Positions 27,201-37,939 of a DNA stretch of 64,000 nucleotides are shown here, in pieces; within the stretch, counting starts at the first letter, position 1; the number at the start of each line of letters is the position of its first letter. The translations under genes were made by a program, and so were the position numbers. The notes beneath the pieces were generated by a model. The model saw nothing but the letters and a program-made list of their open reading frames with translations, was not told the origin of the DNA and made no database searches. Origin of the DNA: Trachythela sp. YZ-2020 (lineage: Eukaryota; Cnidaria; Anthozoa; Malacalcyonacea; Clavulariidae); the NCBI GenBank assembly GCA_016169945.1, contig JADLSH010000034.1, positions 434,001 to 498,000 of the forward strand, in the 5' to 3' direction.

Positions 27201-30200
27201 GGGAGCTGCCCGACGGTAAAATTAGGTAATCAAAGACTGTTCAGGTTGCAGATATGTCAAACTAATAGGTTCCGATCGAGACACTTTCCGATAAATGGTA
27301 CTGTGCTACAGGGGCGTAGGAACGTATTCAATATTGGGGGGAGGGGGCCAAGCTCACGAGGCGCCACCATGGTTGGCGCCGAGCGAAAAAATGATATACA
27401 ACTATTAAAAGTGCCATTTTAACAAAATACTATGTTATCTTCAACACATATATATTGATTTGAAATATATGCTACCTGCAGATGCTGCTCGTGGGTCAGC
27501 AGACGTTTTTCGGCGTTTTCCTTCACAACCAATCCCCCACGGCCTCTCCCATGACCTTTAGCTCTTGATCCACCACGTTCCCTGGTTGTTTCTGTCGCAT
27601 TTCCACAGTTGCAAGAAGTTTTGCCAGTTTTTCTTTGACCGCGTGCACACGACCTCTCGCTCGCTTTGCACTTGGTTCTGGGCTATCCATCTCGTCACTA
27701 CTATCATGTTCTGCACCCTGAAATTATTAGACATTACATAATTATAAATATTTTTAACAACCAAAATTCGGCAACACTTACAAATACGTACTACCTGCGT
27801 TTCACTTTGACACTTTCAGATGTTTCGAATGAATCGGTGTCGCTTCTTGTAGATTCCGTCGATTCAAACACGAACTTCTGTCTGGGTGGCAAACGGAAGA
27901 GCAATACTGCCCTTTTTATTACAAGGACAAGCCTTTCTTCCCTTTTCCCGCAAACACATTCCATGACATGAACATACTGCTATGTTTATATACACATTGA
28001 GACTTGTGCAATGTCCTCGATTTGACGGCGCTCAATTTCATCTACTGTGCTTCGATTTCGTCCATTGTTGTATAATGCGGCATTGCTTTTTTGTGTTTAG
28101 CGAGGAAAGGTGGCATTTCGTTTTACTTCCCATGAAGCAGGTAAACAAATACTGTAAGTATTGTATAAAAAGGACCATACACAAAGTCATTAAAATCCAG
28201 GTGAGAACAACAAGAGGCAAAAGGCTTCATGTAAGACAGTTATAGTGTATCAAAACAAAGGATGTAAACAATGCGCAGAACAGATGCGCAGAACAGATGC
28301 GCAGAACGGACTTGACTTCCACTTTAACATTTTAACTACATTGCCGGTTTTGTAGTGTAATTTGTACGCTAAAAACTGAACAAATTTTCTTACTGATCGT
28401 GTTGCCATGACTACAGTGCTTCCACAGTTTGAAACAAATTTCTATTGTTTATCCTTGCAAAAATCCTTAAAATTCCTTTATATAATCCCTCTATATATAA
28501 ATTTTCTTCCAGTTTTCCTTTGTTTTCCTTCCAAACTATTACAGTAATATGATTAAAATTGTCATGGCACATTTGAGATGAACGGAAACACTTAGTATTT
28601 ACGTCAAGTACTCCATTTAAATGGTAATATCCTTTGGAGGAGGGGGGGAAGGGGGATTCAATATCGTTTTCCCCGCCAAAATTTTGTCTGAAACCCAGAT
28701 ATAAACAGACTCGGTCAGTAGGCCACTAATTTACCGAATGCTATTTCCAGTAGTAAAAATTCTGGCGAAACTGCCATATTTTCCAGTTAAGCAATTAAAA
28801 AACCCTAGCTCTCGTAGCCTCTTTTTACCCCTTCAAGATCGCATTCTGACTAAGTCTATTCTGGTTTTGAACAAATCATCCGTTGCATGCAGATTTTGCA
28901 ACGAAAAGCTTAAAATGTTTAGGAACTGTCGTTGTTTAGCTGTGGCGAGGGGTTACTGTATGCATGTATTTCTAGTAGATTGTGTATTGTTGGTAGTTAC
29001 TGCATGTGGGGGTGGTTTGTTTGGTGTATATATACTTTATTCACAGGGTCCGAAATTTTGGCCATGCTGTGGAATACATAAACTAGATTAGATTCACTAG
29101 TAATATAGATCTAGTTCAACCTACGTGTACTTTGGAATTAGTGGTGTATTATTTATGTACGTACAGGGGTGGACTGGCAACTTTCCGGGCCTCGGTCAGG
29201 AATAAAATCCGGGCCCATGTACGTTAATACGTTAATTTTGTTGGCTATATTAGTAAAACAATAGTACAGTTAGTACTTTAGTAAGCAACGTTCAACGCCC
29301 AAAATTCCAATATTTAGAAATGTAATGCATAAATAGTTTGTTGTCATTCGAAATCTAGTGAATTTCGGGGGCCCAAAGTTCTCCGGGCCTCGGTCCGCGC
29401 CCGACCGCCCGACCGCCCAGCCCGCCCCTGTGTACGTATATGATACAGATGGTGATTCATTAGGTTTTTTATTGTTCACAGGGTCTGAGAAATAGACCGT
29501 GCCGTGAAGTATAAGTAAAATTTATAAACTAGGCAGCGTAATAGTTGTTTCATGAACTATAATGTGAATTACTTATTCATATGTATTAAAAACAGAAAAC
29601 ATATAGGAGTGAAATATGTCGACCATGCATGCTTGTGAGATATGTTAGCTGATGGTGGGTAAATTAGAAAATGCAAATAGTCGTGTGGTATTGTGCTGGT
29701 ATAATCATGTATGATATCCTGTGACACTACATTGTAATTTATACCCAATGTTAATGGTGTTAATTTTGTTGTATCCATCTAGTTTGCTGCATACATTTAA
29801 TATAAATTTTACAGAGACTATTTTATTCCTAAAGTATCGAGTCTAAAATATGACACAAAAATCTGAAATAGTCTGCAATATACGGGCAATAAAGTGTTTA
29901 GGTTAGGTTAGAGTATTAAATCAGTGCTATTTTAACACCGAAAATGATGTTATTTTAGCACTTCCCTATTGGTGCTAATTTGACACATTAAATTGTGGTG
30001 TTAAAATAGCACCCAAAAAGGTGCTATTTTGTACCTTTTTTATTTAACACCACTTTTAGTGCTAAATTGACAGTACACTTTCAAATTAACAGTGCAGCAG
30101 CAAAAACCTGTATTCTGCTCATCTATTTTCTAGGATTACTTCGGATTTAAACCATCAATAAAAAATAATTAATCTTCAAACGCCATATTTAATAAGACGC

Positions 30201-32984
30201 CCGAAGTATACTGGGCAGCGGCCTATACACATTCAGTAATAACGTAACAAATACTGTTAATGAATATAAACTATGCCTAACAGTAAACGTTAATAAAAGC
30301 TTGTAAAGTCATATAGCTTTAAGTTCAAAGATCGTCCTTAAACTAAAAGTATGTTTAGGGCTAAATTTATGATATTGCATGCATTCTAAGTTAACAGTTT
30401 CTTTAAAAGTTTGTAATGTCAAGTCATATCATAGTCACCATATTTCTTTGGTACAGCTGTTTTGTCTTTTCACTATCTTGAGAAAATTCTTCCCTGTTGC
30501 TCCTTTCTTTGTCACTTTCGCATGAACTGTAATTCTCGCTTCACCAATATTCTTTTCTTTTAATTATTTGTCCTTTCTGGCATGTGTTCCTTCAAACTGC
30601 CTGCTTGCCTGCATGCCTGCATGCCTGCATGTATGCATGCCTGCCTACCTTATTCCAGCCATTTTATATTATACTTAACTCATTTACTTCAATACTCGAC
30701 GCCAATTGTTGTATTCTGCTCAACTATACAGCTATTTCAATTAAGGTTGTCCCCGAGCAAAGCGGAAAAGTCGAATACGAGCGCGAAAGGCTTGCTGGGA
30801 ATCGCCAAAAAATTAATGGACCAATAATTTGACAAACCTCAGTGGATTCCTAAGAAATTAACATATTGCGGTTCTTAAGTACAAGACTTTATGCTACTCA
30901 TACGATTAGAAGGCATTTTAAATCCCCAAGGGTATAAAATCTTATGGTTAAGAAGAATATGTTAATTTCGAAAGGTTTGTTTTTTATACACCCTGTATAC
31001 CAATTTGCAATTAAACGTGCTGCAAAACTTATGATTATTCGTGACTCCTGTCGTTATAACGTAGTGGAAAATGCCTCGAACTTGTTCCATCACAAAATTG
31101 TATGTCAGACATAAATTCCACCTTGATTCATTCACAGCTCTGAGCCACTGATGCATAAAAACGTCTCAAAGGAATTACCCACAAAGAACAGCCTACAAAA
31201 TATTTAATACGTTTCTACTTTGAAATATTACTGCTAATTTCTTGGGAAACCACGTACTGAGGTTTGTCAAATTCTTGACCATTAATATTTTAGCGATTCC
31301 CAGCAAGCCTTTCGCCCTCGTATTCGACTTTTCCGCTTTGCTCGGGGACAACCTTAATTGAAATAGCTGTATCTTAGGATTACATTGGATTTAAACCATA
31401 AACAAATCAAGACGGATTTAATCTTCAAACGCCATGTTTAATAAAACGCCCGCAGCGTGCTGGGCAGCGGCCTATGCACTACAAAACCGATTGAGTCTTT
31501 ATGTAGCCCCACACGAATTATGTCTGTGATTATATATAGGATTAGGGTTAGGATTGAGGTTAGGATTAGGGTTAGGATTGAGGTTAGAATTAGAGTTAGG
31601 GTGGGGTTGAGGTTAAATATACATTTCGTGTAGGGCTACACAAAGACCCTACCAAACCAATCATGTTTGTTTGAGTCTAACATAATAAACATCCGTGCTC
31701 GTCAAAACAATACATACTAAAGAATAATGGAATATGCCAAATTTATGGTTATGTTTCTTTTATATTTCTGAAGGTGGTATAGCAGGGAAATTAAAAGGTC
31801 GTATTGGTGATGCACCACTGGTTGCCTGTGGAGGTTACGCAAATGAATTTGGAGCAGCGACAACAAGTGGACATGGAGAGCAGTTGATGAAAATGACTTT
31901 AGCAAGAGAAGTTGTTAATAACATGGAAAGCCGACTGGATGCTCAGGTATATTTTTAAATTACTTTATGTTAAGATAATAATGTACTTTTAATTCGACTT
32001 GGCGCTTTTGGGAAACCGTAAATGATTTCACAAACGCCCATTCTGTGATAGTTGCCTCTTATCAATAGATGTCCGGTGAAATTAGCGCTTTGTGTGAGAA
32101 AGGCCCCTCTCTACCCCACAGTCCACATCTAATAAGCGCCCCTTTCCTACAGGGGCGTTAGTTAGGTAAAATTAAGCGTTTCTTAGATTAAAAACATTGG
32201 ATTAAAATTTATGGAAATTATTAAGTGTAATGGAGTGTAATAGCTAAGAAAGTTGACGTTTTCACTTTGTTTACTCTATTTGCAAACTACTGTTACAGGC
32301 TGCTGGACAGCACTGATAAGTAACGCGGATGGCCTCTCTCCAATAGACGCTTCTTGAATAATAAACGCCTCGCCTTAGAGAAAGATAACTAAATATTATA
32401 TAATTTACAGCAAGTTTTTATAGCAACTTCATTTTTTCCTTGCCACGTCGAAGTACGTTGTTTTCTTAGCACTAAATTATGTACAACAGTACATTAACAT
32501 CTCCCGCTAGTCACAACTTATTAGTATATTGGTATAACACTCGTGAAAAATGTAAACGAATTTAAGTCTACTTATACATACAGTGAAATATATAATCGAA
32601 GTTATTATTTGTTCCAAATAGATAATAAAGTGGATTATATATTGTAAAGAAATTAAGAATGCCCCCCGGGTTCGATTTCACCGTGTATCTATTTTCAAAT
32701 AGAAATCTGTAGAGAAAGCTGTACTGAGAATGAAAGATCGTGTCAATAGCTATGGCTCTGCAATTGCGATTGATCGACATGGAAACTTCGGAAAGACAAA
32801 CAATTCAGCTGTGATGCTTTGGGCAACTATGAAGGATAACGAATGGGAATATAGCATACAAAAAAAGCAAATATATTCATTGAAAAGGGCAAGTGTGAAC
32901 AATACAGCACATTATTTGAACAGTGGTATCAATGCACATATATTATTAACAATTGCACAGAACTTCCGCGTGCAGATCAAATAA
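21127..32984 (+). CDS. Isoaspartyl peptidase/L-asparaginase (ASRGL1-like), four 3' coding exons
   Basis: Four plus-strand exons join in phase (21127-21280, 21680-21994, 31774-31946, 32715-32984) with AG/GT borders and phases 1, 1, 0. Together they encode most of an Ntn-hydrolase of the ASRGL1 type, which cleaves isoaspartyl dipeptides and L-asparagine after self-processing before a threonine. Landmarks are GGTAVDAVEAAV, NGEVECDAMIMDG, the autocleavage site HDTVSAVAMD with nucleophile Thr codon 21937-21939, ATSTGGI across an intron, and TTSGHGEQLMKM. The human protein has FNAGCGSV where this has FNGGRGSV. The N-terminal exon(s) with the HGGAG region are not found. The 9.8-kb third gap (21995-31773) is packed with transposons. 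Confidence 0.8.
21680..21994 (+). CDS. ASRGL1-like exon B with catalytic threonine
   Basis: The acceptor AATTTATAG precedes 21680 and the donor GTAATA follows 21994. The exon starts GAVMAARHVLNPVQIARKV and contains the conserved HDTVSAVAMD with the nucleophile Thr at 21937-21939. The linker before the Thr is charged (EEETSLKQ, KREGHFGEKG), as expected for the loop cleaved on self-activation. Confidence 0.8.
22566..22707 (-). repeat. tRNA-derived SINE, copy 1
   Basis: On the minus strand the copy starts at a tRNA-like head with box A (TAGCTTAGTTGGTTAGAGCG) and box B (GGTTTGATTCC), then a tail GCATTTTTCGCAACTGCTCC and GTCTAAAATGTATATA. A second copy lies 83 bp away in the opposite orientation. 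Confidence 0.8.
22790..22945 (+). repeat. tRNA-derived SINE, copy 2 (best preserved)
   Basis: TCTGTAGCTCAGTTGGTTAG (box A) and GGTTCGATTCCTGCC (box B) make an RNA polymerase III promoter. The head is followed by GTTGCAGTTTTCGCAACTG and a TATATATATTTTCGTTCGAA tail. The anticodon-arm region does not form a proper 7-base loop, so this is not a working tRNA gene. Confidence 0.85.
23120..23305. repeat. Array of GTGCTAATTT/AAATTAGCAC-type motifs, copy 1
   Basis: Motifs such as GTGCTAAATT, TGTTAAAATA and GCTATTTTGACACC alternate in both orientations. A very similar stretch lies at 29910-30090. They form a dispersed repeat of short inverted units. Confidence 0.6.
23338..23425 (+). repeat. GC-hairpin repeat family (copies also near 34885, 53262, 62543)
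   Basis: AACGGCGCGAAGCGCCGTT forms a hairpin, followed by CCGGGCGATAGCCCGGG and GCGAGGGTACTAATTCCG. Related copies are at 34885-34952 (minus), 53262-53325 (minus) and 62543-62640 (plus, the closest match). It is a dispersed GC-rich repeat on an AT-rich background. Confidence 0.75.
24191..24406 (+). pseudogene. Small transposon-derived frame with one in-frame stop
   Basis: An ATG at 24191 (MEEGESH) meets TGA at 24212-24214, after which the same frame stays open to 24406. It encodes a basic segment (NEDKKAKRKKYLAGR) followed by FMRWRQLKDELKVKTDKELV. The latter resembles a motif common at the N-terminus of multicopy transposon-linked proteins in cnidarians, from memory. It lies just inside the left terminal repeat. 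Confidence 0.4.
24555..25440. repeat. Nested inverted-repeat element (about 0.9 kb)
   Basis: CTGACCTATACTAAATGGAC near 24570 and its inverse near 25404-25424, together with GGTGTCCTCACCACTG/CAACAGTGAGGACAC, form arms of about 90 bp around an AT-rich core. It is inserted in the 4.3-kb transposon. Confidence 0.6.
25789..25866. repeat. 22-bp tandem repeat GGCCCCCCACTCACACAAAATT
   Basis: Three to four tandem units beginning GGCCCCCCACTCACAC run from 25790 to about 25866 in an otherwise AT-rich intron. Related GGCCCCCCACTT occurs near 26143. Confidence 0.85.
26000..27470. other. Intronic repeat-derived DNA, no gene recognised
   Basis: Contains AACTGGCAGTA-type repeats (26615-26710) that recur at 42425-42465, GGGGG tracts near 26760-26890, and a solitary hAT-like end CAGGGGCGTAGG at 27311. 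No protein-coding pattern was recognised. Confidence 0.4.
27480..27975 (-). pseudogene. Cysteine-rich transposon exon remnants
   Basis: On the minus strand, one frame gives CHGMCLREKGRKACPCNKKG; a 1-base shift then gives QYCSSVCHPDRSSCLNRRN (about 27975-27860). A second block at about 27610-27480 gives TSCNCGNATETTRERGGSR. Closely spaced Cys in a basic context resemble the C-terminal Cys-rich tails of transposon-encoded proteins. Frame shifts show decay. Confidence 0.4.
29164..29430. mobile_element. hAT-type MITE with perfect 8-bp target duplication
   Basis: It begins CAGGGGTGGACTGGC and ends in the inverse of CAGGGGCGGGCTGGG. It is flanked on both sides by TGTACGTA (29156-29163 and 29431-29438). 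CAGGGG ends with an 8-bp duplication are diagnostic for the hAT superfamily. At 267 bp it is non-autonomous. Both ends contain CCGGGCCTCGGTC in opposite orientation. Confidence 0.92.
29910..30090. repeat. Array of GTGCTAATTT-type motifs, copy 2
   Basis: About eight motifs of the form GTGCTAAATTGACAC, or TGTTAAAATAGCACC in inverse orientation, occur within 180 bp, related to 23120-23305. Confidence 0.65.
30594..30650 (+). repeat. TGCC/TGCATGCC microsatellite
   Basis: CTGCATGCCTGCATGCC-type repeats over about 55 bp. The open frames running through it are compositional. Confidence 0.85.
30726..31372. mobile_element. Inverted-repeat MITE (647 bp) with long arms
   Basis: The left arm from 30726 (ATACAGCTATTTCAATTAAG, then GTTGTCCCCGAGCAAAGCGG) is the inverse of the right arm ending at 31372. 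The arms run about 130 bp each with few differences. The core has no reading frame. A paralogous uninterrupted copy of the flanking sequence at about 30108-30240 looks like the empty site. Confidence 0.8.
31537..31613 (+). repeat. Degenerate telomere-like TTAGGG tract
   Basis: Alternating GGATTAGGGTTAGGATTGAG units over about 75 bp are close to the TTAGGG repeat used by cnidarians and vertebrates, but degenerate and internal. Confidence 0.7.
31774..31946 (+). CDS. ASRGL1-like exon C
   Basis: Acceptor CTGAAG before 31774, donor GTATAT after 31946. It codes for GGIAGKLKGRIGDAPLVACG, then GAATTSGHGEQLMKMTLARE. The TSGHGE motif contributes to the substrate pocket in the family. The start phase matches the end of exon B. 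Confidence 0.8.
32715..32984 (+). CDS. ASRGL1-like terminal exon
   Basis: The AG at 32713-32714 gives the phase-0 start required by exon C; the neighbouring AG at 32711-32712 would be out of phase. It encodes VNSYGSAIAIDRHGNFG, then SAVMLWATMKDNEWEYSI, matching the family's last strands, and stays open to a stop at 32982-32984. The last 35 or so residues are longer than in the human enzyme and unlike it. Confidence 0.65.
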   Translation, partial: KAVLRMKDRVNSYGSAIAIDRHGNFGKTNNSAVMLWATMKDNEWEYSIQKKQIYSLKRASVNNTAHYLNSGINAHILLTIAQNFRVQIK

Positions 32985-32989
32985 ATTAG

Positions 32990-35330
32990 TCACGAGTAGT
33001 GATGTAGGTGCAATCGGCCTTTTTAAGATAGCTAAAGACTGCATTCCACTACACCTTTATGTAGTAATGACTTGGACACAAAGGTACGTTACTATACCGT
33101 TAAAGTGGAAAACGGCCTTAAGGGTGGCGCACTCATTTAATATTCATATAATTAGCAAGGGCTACAGCTGCACTGATAAGTATCCTTAATTGCAACACAA
33201 TAATATGAGCACTGTGAACAATAAATGTTCTGTCTTCTCTACTAACTTGATGTATCTTGTAGCTGTAATACCATTTTGCAAACGCGTACACGTTTATCGC
33301 TTATTTACATTGGTCACATGCTGGACACCATCGCAGTATATGGCACTCTATATTCATTTGGCATACTGATCGTTTGCAGCGACTGCTCCAACACTATATC
33401 CAGTATACTGTTGCGCGTCTTCATTCGTACCGATGAGAATATTCGTAATTAGTAAAATTACATACGTGATTATTGAAAATTCTCAACGCTGAACGAAAAA
33501 CGCTGAAAAAGTCGGCGTATGGCCCATTCTTAAATACATAATTATAGAATACTCCATGCAGGGCCGCACATACATTTGGGGGCCCGGGGCAAAACATAAC
33601 TTTAGGGCCGAACTATTTTCCATTCTCAAAGATCTTTGGCGTAATGTGCTTGTTTAGAAAACTGATTTCCATATCTTTGAACTTCTGTATTACGTTCTGT
33701 AGTGCTTAACGTTTTAAATAACATTCTGAATTTGCATTCAGTACTAAAATATCTTAGTGGGGTCCGGGGGCATTCTAGTGTCTCACGAATGGCAAATTCC
33801 TGCATTCTGAGAGACTATTTACAGTAACATATATCCATATTTCACTTCATTTCTATTTCGGGATCCCCCTTTAGTGGGGGGCCCGGGGCACTATTTCAGA
33901 TAATAATCGCTGATGGCAACCGAATCGACCGACTAAATACATGGATTTACGACTTAAGGAATGAAAGTTTGGAATTCCTACATGCAAAACTAAACCGAAT
34001 TCGATTGAACAACAGGCAGACTCTTCTAGTGAAAATATTTCATTAAGACGGTCGGAGCGTAGTAGAAGGAAACCTAGTTATCTGTTTATCTGTTGGGCTT
34101 ATGAACAGGCCTTGGATAGCAATTTCACCGTCTGTGATCTCCGATCACGTGTTCATTGTGAATTATAAAATGGGAACTAGAAATAGATGCATGCAGTAAC
34201 CCATCGCCTTATTCTATGTAGACTAAATATATTTTGCATGATTTTATTCAAAGAAGAGGCAATCCTGATCAGTAAACAGTACACAAATTCACGGTCGTAC
34301 AAGAAGATCTATTCATACAAAAGTAGTGCAAAATGATCTGTCCTACTGACGTACTGTGACTGTGAGAATATCATATTTTAGTGGAAAAAGTACAGCTATT
34401 TACGGCTATTTACACCAGGGTCATGCCGAGGCAATGCCATTAGGCATTAGCAAAATCAAAAGTTGTCATATATATTACAATAAAGATAAGTTCTAGTTTT
34501 GTCAATATTTACAACGCAAGGCGACCAGTCAACTCTTTACAATTCGCCAACCGATATTTTTTTACACTGCCGTTTCTTTATGCAAAAATGTTCGTGTTTG
34601 TTCCCTTCGTTTCAGCAAGGTTTTTGCATGTTTGTCTTATTTCTTCAAGTATCTTTAATATCTTTCTGGCATATATTTTCACTAATCGGCATGTTCTTTC
34701 TTTAAGATTTCGTAATTGTATAGTTTTAGTGAAAACAAAATCTTCCTTTTATCCAATCAGAACTTGCTAGATACCAGTTCTCTCTCGGTTTGTCATACCG
34801 TCGATTGCATAATTTTGTTACATTTCCATGACTTTGATTCTTTGAACTTCGCTTTGTTCGGGAATTTGCTCGGGAGTCAATAGCCGAGCGGCATTAGCAT
34901 CCTCGCCCCGGGCTTACGCCCCGAACGGCGCTTTGCGCCGTTGGCCAGTGGTTCCACTTTGAAGAAAATTTCCTTTTGAACGGAAATTTTGACAAAATGA
35001 TATAATTCAAAATGATAGAAAATTGAAGGAAATGAAATTCTGAAGGAAATTCCAATAAAACGAAGAAAATTTGAAGGCAAATGTAGAATATTCAAATATT
35101 GACAAAAAAGTACAACTCTCGTCATAAAAATGTATATATATAACACAGTCACGCAATCTGTTCCATTAAATCCTGATTATATTTTTCTCACGCACGCTGT
35201 GACGATCACACGTGGACAGTTAATGCGAACTTGTTAGAATGCTACATGAAGTATTTTGTACGTTGAAGCCGCGGATCTTCAGATTAGTACTTATACCAGG
35301 CTCAGTTGAACGAACTCGTGTCCACTGCTC
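32990..35330. other. Gene-poor repeat region after ASRGL1-like gene
   Basis: No gene recognised. It contains a hAT-like end fragment (CAGGGCCGCAC at 33558, with GGGGGCCCGGGGC repeated near 33579 and 33880), a copy of a CTAGAAATA-ATGCATGCAG repeat terminus near 34175, and a minus-strand copy of the GC-hairpin repeat at 34885-34952. Confidence 0.45.
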
Positions 35331-35337
35331 GTGTCAT

Positions 35338-35937
35338 CGTGTGGCACCAGAGCTCTCTCCTCCGCAGAGGCTTACATGAAGTTTCTAGTGAGGGAAAAGT
35401 GAGCGTGCAGGGAGTGATGGGAAGAGCGAAATAAAAGTAGCCTCTGCCAGTTAATGTAATAAATATGGCGGTTCGATATCAACCTTCGAGGGTGTTAAGA
35501 GATGTTTTCCACTTTCCTTTTCAGGCGTACTTGACTCTCCTGGAGTGAATCCAACATTAATATCTTCTGCTGTCAATTTGCACCGAAAAATAGCGAGAAA
35601 TTGCAAATGAATATGGATATGTTGACTGAAAATATCCTCTAAATTGCAAAATTTCTTTATAAAAATGCCTCCACTGACCTTCGATACTCAGATTATGAAG
35701 ATTTATTTCAATTTCTACCACATTTCCGTCCATTTCGGGTTTAAAAAGATGTCAAAGCAGTCAAACAAAAAGTTTGGTTCGAAAACCATACTTTTTTGCA
35801 TTATCTGGCAGAGCCTCCTCGCCTTCATTTCAATCTTCCCATCACTCCCCGCGCGCTCACTTTTATTCAAGAAACTTCATGTAAGTTATTTGTAAATACT
35901 AAGGAGGCTCTGCGGAGGAGAGAGGCACCAGAGTGTG
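35338..35937. repeat. Inverted-repeat element of about 0.6 kb
   Basis: GGCACCAGAGCTCTCTCCTC near 35342 to GTAGCCTCTGCC near 35453 is the inverse of 35805-35935 (GGCAGAGCCTCC through AGAGAGGCACCAGAG). The arms are about 110-130 bp. Confidence 0.7.
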
Positions 35938-35949
35938 TAATAATAATAA

Positions 35950-36699
35950 TAACTAGAAATACATGCATGCAGAATCCCCTCGCCATTTGAACCAAACAAT
36001 TTACTCCCCAAAAGTTATTGTAACATGAAGTACTGTGTCGACGAATATGTAACCATGGTAACACGCAACATTGTATATTTTTTATATTTTAATTTGTACA
36101 AAATATTATTTTGTTTTTAACTATAAAATTATCAAGTGCCCAACTATATAAAGTGGGTATATGCTATTATGTACTCTTTTAGCTTAGATTTACTGTAACA
36201 TTCAACCTTAGACGTTCACAAAACGTTTCGAAATTTTCAAAAAACTTCAACTGCTTTTCGAGGAGTATTTTTCTACTTCGCACTTGAGATTTAATATTTC
36301 TTTTATTTTTCTATAACATATTTGAATCAATACTTAAATCAACTCTTAAAGATCAATCAATGTTGTATTGACCACACAGAATGATCTACACATTTTCAAA
36401 TTCACAAACTATACTGCATGCTATGTTAAAAAATCGGTAAAGCATGAAAGCAAGCATGCAAAAAAACAGCAAAATAGACACTTGCCTGTTTAAAAGGCTC
36501 CTTTTTTGGTCTTTCGACTGTTTTTCCTCTTGTTAATTTTTCCTCTTGTTTTGTAGAGTTAATATGTAAGCTTACTTACATAGAGACTTACTTATAAAAT
36601 GAGTGCAAAACTATTTTTGAAAAAAGTTTGCAAAATGGAAGTCTTCTCTCGGCTTGAACTTGCGCATGCGCATAACTTACGAAAAGGTCGAGTCCCGTC
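35950..36699 (+). repeat. 750-bp dispersed repeat, copy 1
   Basis: The sequence from CTAGAAATACATGCATGCAG to GGTCGAGTCCCGTCCA is nearly identical to 52460-53209. The first 35 bp also occur alone near 28940 (minus) and 34175 (plus), as expected for a transposon terminus. Similarity stops exactly where the TIR element at 36700 begins. Confidence 0.85.
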
Positions 36700-37485
36700 C
36701 ACTGAGCTTAATATATCTGGAGGACGTGCCGCTAATGTCCGCCTGGCAGAAAAGTGTCCGCAAAAACATGGCGGATTTTGGCATTTGCTGACGCCAATTG
36801 GTTCCTTTTGGCCATGGTATTGCCACTGACCAACCGCGATCCTAAGTTTTAAACAAAGTTTTTGCCCCCCTGGTTTTTGCACAAATATTTTGAATTTTTT
36901 TAAAGCTAAAAATCTTGTTTTTTGTCTGATTTTCTCCTACTTGTATTGATTGTCTTACAACGTCAAGGTCAAAGTTCCTTTCATTCCACTCGTGGATGCA
37001 ACAATTCACTATAAAGGAAGAATATTTCTTCTCGCAGTCTCACAGGTAGGATTCGTGAATTTTTTTTTATTTTCCGTCAAATATAATTATTTTAGGCAGG
37101 CAAATTCTGATTTTACAAGAGATATAGTTCTCCATTGTGATTCAACAATGAATATCACAATAACAAAGCTCTCCTGGGAGCTTTAACAAAGTTTTGCCAG
37201 TAAGAAAAACGTAAACAAGGCAAGAGATCTACAACAGTCGATAAATAAAACTGACTGATTGACTAAAAATTGTGCAGATAAGCTTTTATTATCAGTTTCA
37301 CCACTCGCTTTTATGTTCTGTATGTTTTAGAGTTTAGCAGTTTATATAAATTTATATTTGTGGTTTTATACATATTTATGGTGCCAAATTGATAACCTTA
37401 CCATAGGTTTTGCGCCTTTGTATATAATATTATTGACATTTATAATATTAAGCCCATGTGGCTTATATTATAGACAAGTCTTGCC

Positions 37486-37931
37486 CAGGGGCATAACTTG
37501 GGAAAAACATTGGGTGGTGTAGATCATGTTGCCCGACGAAAGGGTGTGGTCAGGATATAACGTAAAGGGGCCGGGAAAAACCAAAAAGGTTATGCGTACC
37601 TCGTGCCGCTAGTGGGAATGCACAGGTATTGAGTGCCGAAAGCAATAGGCCACCAGGCGGTATGGGGGCATGCTCCCCCAGAAAATGTTGAAATGTAGAG
37701 GCTCTGAAACACCATTTCATGCACTTTGGGGAATATTTTATAAATTCTGATGGTCAGAAAATGTTCTATATTTATAGTTAGCAAATTTTTAAAATTGCCC
37801 GAACTGGATCTTCAAGGCTTTTGTTCTCACTCAACATGATTTGAATGTATTTTTGCCCAACAAACATGGCAAAATTTGCTCTACGAATTGCAATTGTTAA
37901 ACTGACCCCTCCCCCACTAGTTATGCCCCTG
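37486..37931. mobile_element. hAT-type MITE with perfect 8-bp target duplication (446 bp)
   Basis: CAGGGGCATAACTTG at the left and the inverse of CAGGGGCATAACTAG at the right, flanked by GTCTTGCC at 37478-37485 and 37932-37939. It is non-autonomous and nested inside the 3.5-kb TIR element. Confidence 0.93.
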
Positions 37932-37939
37932 GTCTTGCC

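Larger units (their letters stand above)
24049..28336. mobile_element. Decayed TIR DNA transposon (about 4.3 kb)
   Basis: The left end TTAAAGTGGAAGTCAAGTCC (from about 24060, then GTTCTGCGCAT) is matched by its inverse at 28294-28324, with a tripled ATGCGCAGAAC at the right end. Similarity extends a few bases outward (GTTAAAA). Inside are remnants of protein-coding exons near 24191-24406 (+) and 27480-27975 (-), plus nested repeats. I could not assign a superfamily from these ends. Confidence 0.6.

Noticed and set aside
31537..31613. Chromosome end
   Set aside because: The TTAGGG-like tract is short, degenerate and lies inside an intron.
36599..36829. 76-codon frame, with a related frame at 53107-53325
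   Set aside because: Both are read from the 750-bp dispersed repeat and its different flanks; the shared part is not a known protein.
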